From the NCBI GenBank assembly GCA_029931535.1, contig JAQPZY010001490.1:248001-312000 (forward strand): DNA of 64,000 nucleotides, in the 5' to 3' direction. A model generated the notes under the pieces. The model saw only the letters and a list, made by a program, of their open reading frames with translations, had not been told where the DNA came from and ran no database searches. This DNA is from Margaritifera margaritifera (lineage: Eukaryota > Mollusca > Bivalvia > Unionida > Margaritiferidae). This document shows, piece after piece, positions 29,307 to 41,070 of the stretch; the stretch's first letter is position 1, and each line of letters starts with the position of its first letter. The position numbers and the translations under genes were made by a program.

Positions 29307-30086
29307 GACAAGTATGTGTTTATATGACTCCTGAAAAGGAGGCAATTCTCAACCAAGCGTATCATGCACAAGTGCCACAAGCGTATGATCACATGAGCTA
29401 CAATCGTGCCCCCTATCTCCAACACGACACACACATTTACATGTATATTATGTATATATATTCTCAAATTTATGATGCATTTCTCATTATTTAATTTGCA
29501 TTTTATTTCGTTTAACTTAACAATGCCTTCCAATAATATATTTTTAAAAACTATTTTCAATAAACACGTAAATCTGAGTAGAAAGAATTTTTTTTAGATT
29601 CAACTGAAATTAATAAATTTTAGCGAACTGACTTTAGACTTTTACGATGGAATTAACATTACATAATTATACCGAAAGTATATGGTTTGTAGCATCGTGT
29701 AGCCAGTGAGTTTGTGTGAACCTATGATAAGATAGAGGGGCGGTTTAGTGGAATTCGTGTTGTTCAACCGAACTCCTTTTCTAGTAAAAATGCTACAGTT
29801 TTGAATATAAAAAAAATAGATAATTGCGACAATCAAATCAATCCACCCCAGTTTTAAACTCGAACCACATTAGACAAAAAACAATCATAGAAAATCACCA
29901 CTCCCTTTCTTATCTCCATCCTATATATTTTGTCCAGAAAGTTTGGACTGGAGGAGGTAAATAATAAGTTCAGTTGGAGAGAGGCATGTGAAGTGTCATA
30001 TTTTGGTTATCAATCCAAATGTTGAATGTACAACTTAATGTGTTATGAAATGAAGACATTATTTTTCTTCCATCCTAGGTTTCTTA

Positions 30087-30148
<62 letters not shown>

Positions 30149-31730
30149 TAAATATGCTCGAAAACGTGTTCAGAAAATGCTTCTTTTAAAGAATGATATT
30201 TGACCTGCCATTCGCATAAGGGGTGGGGTCTACGTCATTAGATTTTCGTAAACATTTTTACAAATCCGAGGCATAATCGTTTTTAATGACTCTGTCAGTA
30301 GATTTGTCTATTAGCATACGAGTTGACAGCATTATTTCACTTAATTCGGTAATTAAAGTCTTCATCTAGTGGATGCAGTTCGTTGATACATATACAATAC
30401 CTCGCTGCGATTTTAAAATTTAACATTAAAGTATGGCATACTTAATTTATTAAAACGGAGTCATATACATTAGATCAAATTCGTTTTTACAGTATATGAG
30501 TATTAATCGTTGGACGTATCACATGACATTTAATTGGTAGATGCTTATGTATGCCGGTATTTATCTCTACAAAGTATTAGTCCATGTAAATCATATTATG
30601 TTTCAACAGATATAATCTTTCTTTCTTTTATGAATATCAACTTTCTCCCTTATTCTCTTCCCTATGAAAGCGAATCATTGTCTTATTACGACTTGTGCTA
30701 CAGTTGTAGATTCAGTTTATATATTGTAACCAATATTATTAATTATCATACATATTTAAGATAATGTCTATTTACATGATATTTTATTCCCATTTTTTAC
30801 TGTGTATTTCCATAGATAATATTTGTTCTACCATCATGGAACTTGTAATTGTTTGTATATGTATACTGAAGGGTCAGTAAGGCTGATGGCAATACAATTC
30901 TTTTCCCCAACTCCACCCCATCCTCCACCCCCACTCACACACAACCACCTACCCATACTTACTACTACTACTACTACTATTACTACTACTAACACCTTTA
31001 ATAATAATAAAAAAAATAATAAATGATTTACTAATTTAAAATCATATAACTCTGCATATAACTAATATGCATATCAAGACAATGGTCAGCATTAAGAACT
31101 TATTCTCAAAGCCTTTATTTGTTTGTAGTAATTGTTAAACTACTGATAGAGAACGAGAGAGATATTCATTATACTTGAAATGACAAAAAAATAAGAAGAA
31201 TATACTTCGCGTGGAATCATAAAAAACATCTAAAATACGCAAAGCAGTGATAAGCCAAGTCTGAAAGGAGACAAAAGACTAGAAAACCACTCCCACCCGG
31301 ATATTGCATGAAAAATGCACATTTTCCGTACAAACAATATGTATATATATATTAAACAAATAATGAAACTGATGTTCAAACTGACTTCGCAGAGTTATAT
31401 ATTTGCAGAATTTTATTTCATCCTTAACTTCCTTTGACGTGATGTTTCTTCAGTTGTGTTCTATAATCAAAATGGACTTTAAAAAATACAAAACCTTTAA
31501 ATAAGTAAAATTGTGTTTCAAACTTCTGTTGCATGAAAAAATAAATAATATAAGCTAATGCACCATACAAAACAGTTTTTTTTTTATACGTCTAATAGAC
31601 AAAATGTATCGAGCAAAATGGAATGTGTCATGTTTTTATACCCTCATGGCGTCCATAGTAGTTGAAATGTGCAATGTTTTTATACACGCCCCAATTCCAT
31701 GCTAATTAGTTTATCTCGTCTGCATCTTCA
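29307..31730. other. No gene; microsatellites
   Basis: AT-rich sequence with a GA run at 30091-30143 and ACT triplets near 30961-30990. Open frames are short and without domain features. Confidence 0.5.
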
Positions 31731-32165
31731 GCCACTGATAACATATATCAACGGAAAGAATACATTGCAGATTTCTTCCCTATGTATGATTTAAGTACTT
31801 TACATTATCATTTAATAACCTCTTTTACGCGAAATTTATCTGTTGCATCGCATCTTGTTTACTTAGAGCGAATTGAAGCCTACACATCCGGTGTGTCACG
31901 CAGTGTTACATGCAGTTTTGATTAGTTGTTATTGTTTGTTCAAGTCCAGGGTAACACAATAACCACCAATCATAGCTAACTGTAGCATGTTCACTGCGTG
32001 ACATACCGGAAATGTTGGCATCCAAACTCTATCCAAATAGATACAAAGCAACATAGAAATTTCGCACAAAAGTGACCATTAAATGATATGTGTAAAGTAC
32101 TTAAATCGTACATGGGGAATAAGTTTGAAATATCTCCTTTTACGTTGATATATGTAATCAGCGAC
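31731..32165. mobile_element. Second foldback element
   Basis: The left arm (31731-31945) and right arm (about 31950-32165) are inverted copies with moderate divergence. Shared blocks include GATTTAAGTACTTTACA, CATTTAAT, CGAAATTT and GTCACGCAGTG. The centre is a few bases. Unrelated to the 21.6-kb foldback as far as I can see. Confidence 0.75.
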
Positions 32166-32900
32166 CGAACCTGCCGATGGGATAAAAACAAATAGCACAG
32201 AATCGGCAAGGGGGCAGATCCCAAACCGCACGAGTTATAGCCACCTTGTCAATTTGTAGAAAAGTAGTGGGAGTTGTCAATAATTTCCTTTTTCACTGAC
32301 AGAAACAAATGTCTGTGGCCATGGCAGTTGATTTGCATCTGCAGGAAGTACAATGTGAAGGATTTGGCTATTAGTCATCTCAGCTCCCACACTCGGATTT
32401 GTTCTAGATAAGAATTTCCTTGCAGAAGGAAATTGCACTGTTTCTTCTGGTTTGAAGATAACACCGTAATCTCTTCACAATTAAAGTGAATACATGAAAC
32501 TGGCAATAAGATGTTTTAAAAACATTCATTCAATGTAAAACAAAGGGCGTGGTGACCAGAATGAGTCATGCATATGATCGAATGAAGCAGCCTGAAATGG
32601 CTTAAAAGGGTGAATAAAAATCACTAACAGCTAGTCTGTTTAGAAGTATTTTTTTTTTAAATCTTGTCAAGGATGAGAATGGCATATGAACAGACGATAA
32701 GTCTATGTTTGTTTGTAATCTGCATACTGAAAATACTACCAATATGTCAACACAAAAAATTGCACCACCCTACCATTGACAGACATTCTAAAGATGAACA
32801 GACTATCAAGTTGATATGTGTATCAATAATGTATCGTATCGTAGGCTCTGTATCGAGAATCGTATCGATGCATGGCAGAGGTGTATCGTTTCATCCCTAC
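32166..32900. other. No gene; possible hAT-type MITE end
   Basis: The last 20 bases (32880-32899) read, on the minus strand, TAGGGATGAAACGATACACC, the form of a hAT terminal repeat. GTATCG-type repeats precede it on the plus strand. The other end was not found. This stretch directly abuts the first gene of Polinton copy 2. Confidence 0.35.
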
Positions 32901-32908
32901 TATATATA
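32901..32908 (+). promoter_or_regulatory. TATA box of the copy 2 polymerase region
   Basis: TATATATA lies 56 bases before ATG 32957. The spacing suits a leader of about 25 bases. Confidence 0.5.
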
Positions 32909-32956
32909 GGGAGAGAGTGCGTGTAAATCCTAGTCAAATCAAAGTTTCCAATCAAG

Positions 32957-35900
32957 ATGAAACGATCACACTTTACTGAGAAGAAACCGGAAGAAGAAAC
33001 TAAGAGGCAACGACGACGACGACTTTCGGTAGCGCCTCATACGCCGCTAGTTGAAGTGTTCGCCAAAGTACATGCCAGTGATTTCGAAGAGGACATGAGT
33101 GAGCCTAAACCAATACCCTCTACCTGCTCTGCCACAAGACGAAGAGAGTCTTGAGCCACTCAAAAGGAAAGTCGTTCAGTAGCTCCCGAAAAGTATTATC
33201 ACATTCGAGAGACCCAAGAAGAGACTTCTAGAAAATTCAGAACCACGGCTGACACCTACACGATGCAATTTAAAGAGTTTAAATCTGAAGTACCACCCGC
33301 CAAAGCAGCAGATTTCATTACCGATTTGTGTGGTTCCTTGTTAGAGACACTGAAACAATCATGGCAAGCTAAAGAGGACGATCGTTTGAGATTCTCCATC
33401 CATCATGACAGTTTTAAGTCTCCTGTGCGGATCGAGTTTAGTACACCGGCAGAATTAACACCGTCCAAAGTCATCGACAAAGTTGAACACGTACAACAAT
33501 CCAATGACGAATGTAAATTGACTGTTGGAAAAGCTACTCATCACATGACTCACATTTTACAATCAAGAGATAGTGGACCACGCAAAGTGTTATTGGTGAA
33601 GGACCTTCGCAGTACCAAGTAGAGTATCGTCCAAATTAACTACTCACAAGATCAAATCTACTTAGTCCGTGTCATCGTCGTGGGGCGAACGTATGCCGAC
33701 AAGAATGAGACCGCAGAATGGAAAAGAACATGGGACAGCATTCAAAAATCGGACATAAACAACAACGAAGAGAAGCAGAACTCCTGTTGCAACAGGCATG
33801 CATTTCTAAAAGATCGTGTATGGCATTCTAAAGTGCAGAAACTTCAAGACGTATTAGCTCCTCGTTATACGTTGAAAGTATACCCTCAAGAGGTTCGCGG
33901 AGCTCTGGTGTTTCGAGGACCAGATTTCCTAGAAGGAAAATACATTCACATTTATCATCAGCAAGAGCATTTCGATGCCATTACTAGTGTCACAGGATTT
34001 TTTGGATACGCTTACTACTGCGAGAAATGTGACCGATGATTTTGCAATCGGGAGCAACACATTTATTGCGGAGATAGATGTCAGGGCTATTTAGCCTCCA
34101 AACCATGCATTCCTAACGGAAAAGAATGCATTCAGTGTTCTTCTTGCAAGCGAACCTTTGTCAGTCCTACTTGAAACAACATTGCATGAAACAAGTGAAC
34201 CAACATAAAAGTGCTTGCGAATTATTGAGATTGTACAGTTTAAAGATTCCTTGAGTTATTTAGTCATGCCTTTGAGTAGAATGACTAAAACGTTTGGAAC
34301 GACGGAAATGGCCTAAGGCTATTTTGCACACTTTTTCAATACCAAAGCTAATCAACACATGGTGCACCCGCATTTGCCTGACGTTGACTATTACGACCCC
34401 GACAGTATGCACACAGAACAACTAGAAACCTTCTACGCTAGGTACCACACTCACGATACAAATCCGTTTGACTTTAAAGAAGAAGTGTTAAAATAATGCC
34501 TATCGGATGTGCACATTTTACGCCATTGACAATTATTTCTGGATAACGGCGGTATCCATCCTTTGAAGGAAGCTTGTTCCATCGCTAAAGCGCGTGGAAA
34601 TGTCTACCGAAAGAAATTCATGCCTGAGAACAACTGGTCATCATACCCCCTCAATCTTGCCTCCCGGTTAGCCGACGATATTCCGCTAAATCTTTACGTT
34701 AGCTGCATTACTTATGTAAAAGGGAAGACAAATGGATACCACATGTGAGAAACGGGGGAGAAAAGAAAATTGAAAGTCTTTCTGTGGATTGTTGGGATTT
34801 AGAAAAAAAAAACAAATCGTCTAAGAATTCCAAGGCTGTTTATTTCACGGATGCCCTATATGTTTCCTCAACGAGACCTGAAAAGTTCTCTCTCAGAGTT
34901 CGCCATGGAAATGTTGTACGAGTAAACATACCAACGACGTCTGAGATTAGAAAGACAAGAATACCAAGTGGTAGAAATGTGGGAGCACGAGTATTATCGA
35001 AGTTTCAAAACAGATCCTGAATATAGACGCATTGCTGAACGTTACGACGTGGTAGACATCGAACCTTGGAATCCACGCCACAGTTTGTTTGGAGGACGAA
35101 CCAATGAGACACGCTTGCTGTAAGACGTAGACGAAGCTCAAGGAGAAGATATCAAATACATCGATGTGTATTCGTTGTATCCTTGGGTGTGTAATATAAG
35201 CGATTCCCAACCGATCACCCTGAAATATTGACAGATCATATTGACGTGGAACATATTCGTCAATACGAAGGCTTGATCAAATGCAAAGTCTTACCTCACA
35301 CTCACTTGTACCATCCTGTCTTACTCCATCATTGCCAAGGGAAACTGATATTTCCTTTATGCCGTACGTGTGCTGAAACGTGTAATCAAGATCAATCTTG
35401 CATCCACAAAGAGGAAGAACACGCTTTGACAGAAACGTGGGTGAGTATCGAATTGTTTCATGTTTTGGATATTGTTTGTTAAAAGCATACGAATTTTGGC
35501 ACTTTCCTACCACAGAACAATACCAAAAAGGACGACGACTCGAGTCCAGGAAGTTTCTCAGGCTACGTTAATGAATTTCTCAAATTGAAACAAGATGCGA
35601 GTGGTTATCCCTCTTGGTGTCAGACACCAGAAGACAAAGACAAATTCAAAGAACGGTCCCGCTCCTTAGAAGGCATTACTTTGGAACACATGGCAAAGAA
35701 CGAAGGAAGACGACCGTTTGCCAAAGTCATGTTGAATTGTTTGTGGGGAAAATTGGCACAACATTCGTTATTGCCCAAGACGTACTACTTGGCAGATCCA
35801 AGTCGCTACTTTCAACTGGTGGACGACAAACAAAAACGGATGAAATACGTTTAAGTCGTCCGTGAAGATCTGATCTTAGTCAACTACGAAGAAGCGGCAG

Positions 35901-36270
35901 AGTTTGCATCCCCCAATGTCATCATTGTAGCATACGTGACAGCCAAAGGTCGCTTTAAATTGTATTCCGTCTTTGAACTTTTAGGAGATCGAGTCCTGTA
36001 CTTTGACACCGACAGTTGTATGTACATCCATTGTCGAGATTGCCACCAAAACCCAGAAATCGAAGGGGATCGTTTAGGTGCATGGACCAACGAGCACCCA
36101 GAAGGCACTATCGTCAGTTTTGCTAGCGGCGGCTCCAAATATTTAGGATACCAGTACAGAGACCGACAGGAACAACTAAATACCAAATGCAAAGTCAAAG
36201 GATTAACACTGAACTATTGATCGAGCCAACGAGTCAACTTTAATATCATGAAAGAAGCTTTACAGTTCGG
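32957..36270 (+). pseudogene. Protein-primed DNA polymerase B (copy 2, heavily broken)
   Basis: Begins at ATG 32957 with a basic N-terminus (KRQRRRR), then shifts frame and carries typical Polinton polymerase segments: DRLRFSIHHDSFKSPVRIEF, GRTYADKNETAEWK, IYHQQEHFDAITSVTGFFGY, a Cys-rich zinc region near 34020-34170, and KTFGTTEM with FAHFFNTKAN. Motif A is IDVYSLYP (about 35160), motif B KVMLNCLWGK (about 35725) and motif C YFDTDSCMY (35999-36025). There are at least ten stops or frame changes. The segment that should hold the first exonuclease motifs is missing near 34255. Role in the family: replicates the linear genome from a protein primer. Confidence 0.85.
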
Positions 36271-36319
36271 ACAATGTGATGCTAATTGTGTACCTACCTG
36301 CGGATGTCATCCATTCACT

Positions 36320-36645
36320 AGTAAACCACTTTGGATATCACTACTAGCACAACGAGATGTACCAATCAATGAAGAATACACGTTGACTGTGGCTTTGCCG
36401 GGCTATTGTGACTTTGAATGTCGATTCCAGACGTTCAAAGATAAATGGTTTAATATCTGGAAGAATCTACTACCAAATCTTTAGCCAGAGTCGGATTTGT
36501 CTACTTGAGAGAAGGAGATAAAGTCCAGTGTTTCAGCTGTGGTGTGACACTTCACGAATTGGAGTATAAAGACTCAGCTTACTTGGAACATGCCAGATGG
36601 TCTCCGCGCTGTCACTACCTTCCTTTGGTCCGTCCAAAGAGGTAA
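36320..36645 (+). pseudogene. BIR-domain (IAP-like) protein, one frameshift
   Basis: One frame encodes CRFQTFKDKW, a BIR start, up to a TAG at 36482-36484. A second frame overlapping it encodes SLARVGFVYLREGDKVQCFS and continues to a TAA at 36643-36645. The zinc ligands are complete and correctly spaced: Cys, two residues, Cys, sixteen residues, His, six residues, Cys. BIR proteins bind and block caspases or their activators. It lies directly after the polymerase and may have been fused to it by deletion. IAP-like genes have been reported in adintoviruses. Confidence 0.8.
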
Positions 36646-36646
36646 T

Positions 36647-36787
36647 ATGTCGGATACTTTAGAAGAGAACATTCGTAGTCTACCTCCTGAGCTACGAGAA
36701 CACATTTACAGAGAGTTTGTCAAAATACAAGTGAAAAGCAAAGAACAGTTGCATCCTTTACGACATAGACTTTTAAATTACCAATAG
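36647..36787 (+). CDS. F-box-like short protein
   Basis: ATG 36647 starts one base after the BIR stop codon and gives 46 residues. The segment IRSLPPELREHIYREFVKIQ has the Leu-Pro-x-Glu-Leu-x-x-x-Ile-hydrophobic pattern of F-box or related ubiquitin-ligase adaptor motifs. It is too short for a complete F-box, so the role is uncertain. Confidence 0.4.
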   Translation: MSDTLEENIRSLPPELREHIYREFVKIQVKSKEQLHPLRHRLLNYQ

Positions 36788-36797
36788 TATCTGAATG

Positions 36798-36805
36798 CTA
36801 TAAAA
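36798..36805 (+). promoter_or_regulatory. TATA-like box (TATAAAAG)
   Basis: Lies in the short gap between the F-box-like ORF and the next frame. Confidence 0.4.
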
Positions 36806-36823
36806 GGGTTCATTTTTGCTAAA

Positions 36824-37222
36824 TTGTATAAACGGTCAGTCATTGTGCAACTACCCATAACTCAGAGAGGCTTATGTAGTATTACTTCTACCTACAATGT
36901 TCAAATGTTTTGTAGAATTCAAGATGGCGAAGACTTAGAGTATAAAATAGAGTATTACAACAAATGTTTACAATCACCATTACCGCCTGAAGACTTCATA
37001 CCTATACGATGGGTGCAATGTGGTCGTAATATAGTGAAATTAATATTGCCGTCCAGATTACCAGATTTTCTACCAGCAAATTCCTTTGTCTACGGATACA
37101 TCATAACCTCCATCCAAAAAGAAAAAGGAAAGGAATTCCTGTCAAGGACATATATAAAAGTGGACCATACCGCGACTGTTGTCTTCAGTGTTGCAACAAA
37201 TTCCGTGGAAGGAAGTCAATGA
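36824..37222 (+). CDS. Unrecognised viral ORF (copy 2)
   Basis: An open frame of about 130 codons with no ATG near its 5' end (first in-frame ATG about 36905), so the start is unresolved. Contains YKIEYYNKCLQSPLPPEDFI and VNKL-type hydrophobic strands; no family recognised. It overlaps the TATA box and start of the next gene, as its probable counterpart does at 3-176 in copy 1. Confidence 0.4.
   Translation: MYKRSVIVQLPITQRGLCSITSTYNVQMFCRIQDGEDLEYKIEYYNKCLQSPLPPEDFIPIRWVQCGRNIVKLILPSRLPDFLPANSFVYGYIITSIQKEKGKEFLSRTYIKVDHTATVVFSVATNSVEGSQ
37151..37160 (+). promoter_or_regulatory. TATA box conserved with copy 1
   Basis: TATATAAAAG, 16 bases before the position equal to ATG 149 of copy 1. Confidence 0.4.
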
Positions 37223-37665
37223 CAGTGTTCGGGATTTAGAGGATTACCACACACTTTTGCAAGACCTGTTTCCACCTTCTACGATTCCATTGAATTTTGG
37301 ACGATATGTCACGTGTGTGTTAGTGACTACTTTTCTTGAATTTCGTTTCCCAGAAAATTTGTTGTGGACTATTTATGAGCAGTACATGCAACAAAGACAT
37401 GACCATTCGAACTTTATCGGTGCATTAAAGACAAATTGTGTTAAAAGTGTTGAGAATAGTAATGAAAACAAGTTGTGTACCTCCGTGTGAAGAAGACATT
37501 TGTCAAACTTTGTCCACACTTCAAGCTTACCAAGAAGTGTGTATAGGTTGTGGGTTGCACCAACACATTTACGATTGGAAAGATGTACATAACTGGAAAA
37601 GTCTTGGCTTCGATGGTTGGATACAAAAAGTGGCTTACTATGCCAATGACATTGCGTGTCACTAA
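37167..37665 (+). pseudogene. Possible Bcl-2-like gene region (copy 2)
   Basis: Counterpart of 149-663. The start codon position reads ATA. The first part has LNFGRYVTCVLVTTFLEF, closer to the BH1 pattern than copy 1. The second part (from an ATG at about 37397) has an early TAA, then LKVLRIVMKTSCVPPCEE and VHNWKSLGFDGWIQKV, the BH2-like segment. Same uncertainty as for copy 1: one gene or two, and the family call rests on pattern only. Confidence 0.4.
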
Positions 37666-37876
37666 TCATCCAAGAAAAGAAAAAGTGAACTTAGAGTCAG
37701 TGCCAGAAGTGATATTAGAAACAATTTTAGAAACAGTGGTTGAAGAAGATGCTGACACAGAGGAAGACTTAGTACAAGTTCACGACAGTACCGTCGTAAA
37801 AATCAAAAAGCAGGAGGAAGAAAGGACCTTCCAGCCGGAGAAATTAGAGACACTGAATTCCACAGAGACTATGTGA
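37646..37876 (+). CDS. Small acidic ORF (copy 2)
   Basis: ATG 37646 overlaps the end of the BH2-like frame. 76 codons, rich in Glu, Asp and Val (ILETVVEEDADTEEDL). No counterpart remains in copy 1, where this region is deleted. May be a true short gene or a chance frame. Confidence 0.25.
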   Translation: MTLRVTNHPRKEKVNLESVPEVILETILETVVEEDADTEEDLVQVHDSTVVKIKKQEEERTFQPEKLETLNSTETM

Positions 37877-38155
37877 ACTACACCAGCGCGCGTACGGCGA
37901 TTTCGTGGGACACTTATTCATCGAGACTATTGTTGTACACTCTCTTGTTTATATACAACTTTGGTCATTTTAGTTTGTGCCTATGGATGTACGTAGCCAT
38001 TTATCTCTAATGTGTTTTCGTGTTGAATGCCTGACATGTAAATATGTTTTTTGTTGTGGTGACACTTTTTGAAGAAAAAGACATCAAACGTGTATCAAAT
38101 GTATAAAATGCCCTGAGTCGTTTATGGTCCTCTCAGAATTCTCAATACCATAGTC
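37877..38155. other. Intergenic gap of copy 2
   Basis: No convincing frame. Ends just before the ATPase start. Confidence 0.4.
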
Positions 38156-38690
38156 ATGGTTGCATCTTCCCCCTCTTCCTCTTCTTACTCTTCTGTTCTC
38201 AAAGTGAGTGACGAAAAGTTAGATCGTCAAAGTTGGGAAGCTTTGTATCTTCGCCATCCCTTTAACATGTTGATTGCTGGACCGAATGGTTCAGACAAAC
38301 CCGAATTTGTCAAACGTTCGATCGAACACAAATCCCATTTGTTTGATCGTCCACCTCAACGTATCGTGTGGTGTTAGAAAGAGTGGCAGTCGTTTTACAC
38401 CTTACTCCAAGAAATTCAAAGATAATCTATTTCGTTTGTAGAAGGCATTCCTCCGAAGACGATGGGATTGTGTCTGACTTGAGTCAAACACATCTTGTCA
38501 TCTTCAATGACATATTAGGAGAAGATGAAGAAGAGATTAAACTTTGGATTATACGAAAAGGACATCATCGTAATGCCAGTAGTATTTACATAACTCAAAA
38601 TTTATTTCAACACCTCGTTTAGCTAAACATTGTGATGTTTTGTCTGCCCTGACTAAATGTAGTCCTCTCGTGTGAAAACAAGTAAATCAA
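38156..38690 (+). pseudogene. FtsK/HerA-type packaging ATPase (copy 2, broken)
   Basis: ATG 38156 starts a frame with HPFNMLIAGPNGSDKPEFVK. This is the Walker A region, but the usual Gly before Lys is Asp and the Thr after it is Pro, so nucleotide binding should be lost. FDRPPQRIVWC follows before a TAG near 38376. A second frame gives LVIFNDILGEDEEEI (Walker B region, altered) and KGHHRNASSIYITQNLFQH, typical of Polinton ATPases. Role in the family: drives viral DNA into the capsid. The gene is missing from copy 1. Confidence 0.75.
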
Positions 38691-39516
38691 ACAGCCCCTA
38701 AAGAAATCATAGATACCGTGTGTGAATATTGTTTCAATGTGTTGAAAGGAACGGTACCTTTGTTAAAGATACAGAAACAACGATTAGGAAAACATCGAAA
38801 CTTTCTTCACCATATGGTAGAAGAAGATTAAATTACACCATTCTCTGGAAAGACAGCACACTTGTACCTTTGGATCTTATGGAAGAACAAAAACTCACTT
38901 TAGGTCCCTACAAACAATGGATGGAACTCCATTGTTGGTACGAACAACGGATACCTCATTTACCTCCAAATCCTAATCTCAACGAGATGACACAGTTACA
39001 ACAAGAATTACAATCGTTAATGGATCGAACTGATTGTCAGAAGCAGAAAAATCGTAACGATACGGCCAAATATTGCAATGTCTTCAGCTCTTAAACCAGA
39101 AAGCTTTAGACGAAACATCTAAACATACTCTGAGAGATTTCAAGGCAATCATGAAAGGTGAACCTAAAACCACCAAGAAGACAGACACCGCAACGGTAAT
39201 GACAGAAAAAGAAGAAGCCACACGAGAAGTGTTTCAAACTCCGTCTGCTCCAATACCTAGTAAGATTGCAGCTTCCTTGTTGACACCCTCCCCTACGCCC
39301 GAAAGAGAAGAAACGAAAGCTTGGGTTAAATAGATGATGCCCACACCTTCAGCAGAAGAAAAAAAGAAAGAAGAGAAAACAGTTAAAAAAAGAAATAAAG
39401 AAAAAATGACCATTTCACAACCGATTCCTGTTTCTCGTGGGACTCGTCAAGCTTCGTCCAAATCACAAATACCCCACGAGTCCAAAAGTAGTATCGAACA
39501 GTGGGTGACTTATTGA
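38691..39516 (+). pseudogene. Conserved minor virion protein (copy 2)
   Basis: Early frame contains IIDTVCEYCFNVLKGTVPLL and a basic helical stretch that in Polintons follows the ATPase. Another frame (38729-39094) gives LGPYKQWMELHCWYEQ; a third (39073-39333) joins the EVFQTPSAP low-complexity tail, and after a TAG at 39331-39333 the tail runs on to SSIEQWVTY at 39516. Function unknown; its constant place between ATPase and integrase suggests a structural or packaging role. Confidence 0.55.
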
Positions 39517-39539
39517 GGAGCGACACTGTCAAGCCTATC

Positions 39540-40614
39540 ATGGATACACTTTTAGCTAGCATTTACTAAAATCTTGCACATGCTGATGGTTACGGAGGAG
39601 TTCAAAAATTGTATCAGGTAGCTAAAACCAAACTGAAAAGTGTACGTTTTTAACAGGTACGACAATGGTTACAAGAACAATCGACGTACACGTTACACAA
39701 ACCCGTTCGACGAATATTTTCCAGAAGTCAAACCAAAGTTGCTGGCATCGATCATCAATGGCAAGCAGATTTAGCCGGTGTCTCTCATTTGGCAGCGAAC
39801 AATCGTGGTTACAAATGTTTTGTGTCATTGACGTATTTTCAAAATCCGCTTGGGTAGTTCCTTTAACTTTTAAAACTAGCTCTGAGTTGGTACGCACTTT
39901 AAAACTGGTTTTGAAACAAAGTGGTCGTCACCCTTTACAATGGCAAAAAGACAAATGAACCGAATTTCTAAACCAAGCTTTTCAAAAAGAATTGAAACAA
40001 CGACACATTAATTTTTTTACCACTGAAAATCTTGCAACCAAAGCCAGTGTCATGGACCATTTTCAAAGAACTTTGAAAGAACGTATGTGGAAATATTTTA
40101 CAGATCAACACACTCTCAAGTACATCGACGCGTTACCACGTCTGGTCAAAGCTTACAATCAATCGTACCATCGTAGCATCCGATGTGCCCCCAAACGCAC
40201 CACCCCTGAAAACGAAGTGAGGGTGTTTGATCGATTGTTTAGAATGTCAAAGCTTGGAATAAAGAAAGAAGTGGTGTTAACGACTGGAGATTGGGTTCGC
40301 ATTGGAAAAAACAAACGCATTTTGACAAAGGTTATTTACCTAACCGGACAACCTAATTGTTTCGTGTCACTGGACAAGTCCGTCAACGTGATCCTCCTGT
40401 CTATAAATTGGAAGACATGCACGTAGAAGTTTTAAAAAGTACATTTTACTTGCCTGGGTTACAACGAGTGACCAAAAAAGAAGACGACGTGTATGATATC
40501 GAAAGCATTGTCGATCGAAGAACACGTATAGTGGGCAAACGTCGACTTGAAAAAGTGAAAGTGCGTTGGAAAGGATATCAACCTAGTTTTAATTTTTGGA
40601 TTGCTGCTTCCTAA
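39540..40614 (+). pseudogene. Polinton integrase with chromodomain (copy 2, broken)
   Basis: ATG 39540. The first catalytic Asp is in WQADLAGVS. The second-Asp segment reads WQKDK followed by a TGA. The Glu region is altered (KASVMDHFQRTLKERMW): Asp replaces the expected Glu. The chromodomain is well kept (YDIESIVDRRTR and RWKGYQPSFNFWIAAS). In-frame stops near 39567, 39650 and 39956 and several frame changes. Clearly inactive. Confidence 0.82.
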
Positions 40615-40649
40615 GCCATCTACTATAAAAAGAAAAAGAAGTAACCATC

Positions 40650-41070
40650 ATGCCGTTAAACACAGCAGCTACCTCCCCTTCACCGAGTTCCTCTCTTCAA
40701 GAATTACAAAACCAACCTTTGTGTGTGTGGTGTGGAGAACGTGTGCCTAAAACTCAAATCGTCTTTTTCTGCCAAATTGGCGTATTGTGTCATTGGAGCA
40801 GCGATTACCAATTTGAGTTTGCAACAAGGAAACAAACAATTATGGACCATTTTACTCAGCAGTTTTATTGGTTATCTTCTACCCAGTCCTTCCTTTAAAT
40901 ATTCGACGAACAATAACAACAAAAACAACGGTAGCCTTGCAGCCAACGCCAGTCGTCATTCTTCCACTCACAGCAACAACTGCAACAGAAGCCCTCTTTT
41001 GGAACATTTAGCAAACCATTCTCCTTTGACCTCGAGTGACTCCTCGGACACCAGTATCATCGAACTATGA
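40650..41070 (+). pseudogene. Conserved small membrane protein (copy 2, frameshifted)
   Basis: Same layout as 2224-2619: GERVPKTQIVFFCQ, a hydrophobic segment, NLSLQQGNKQLWTILLSSFI and an Asn/Ser-rich tail. One frame change occurs in the first hydrophobic segment, near 40780. Its stop overlaps the penton start (ATG 41067) by 4 bases. Confidence 0.6.

Noticed and set aside
32880..32899. Left terminal inverted repeat of Polinton copy 2
   Set aside because: The sequence looks like a hAT-type end and has no inverted partner at 46 kb, so the true left end of copy 2 remains unidentified.
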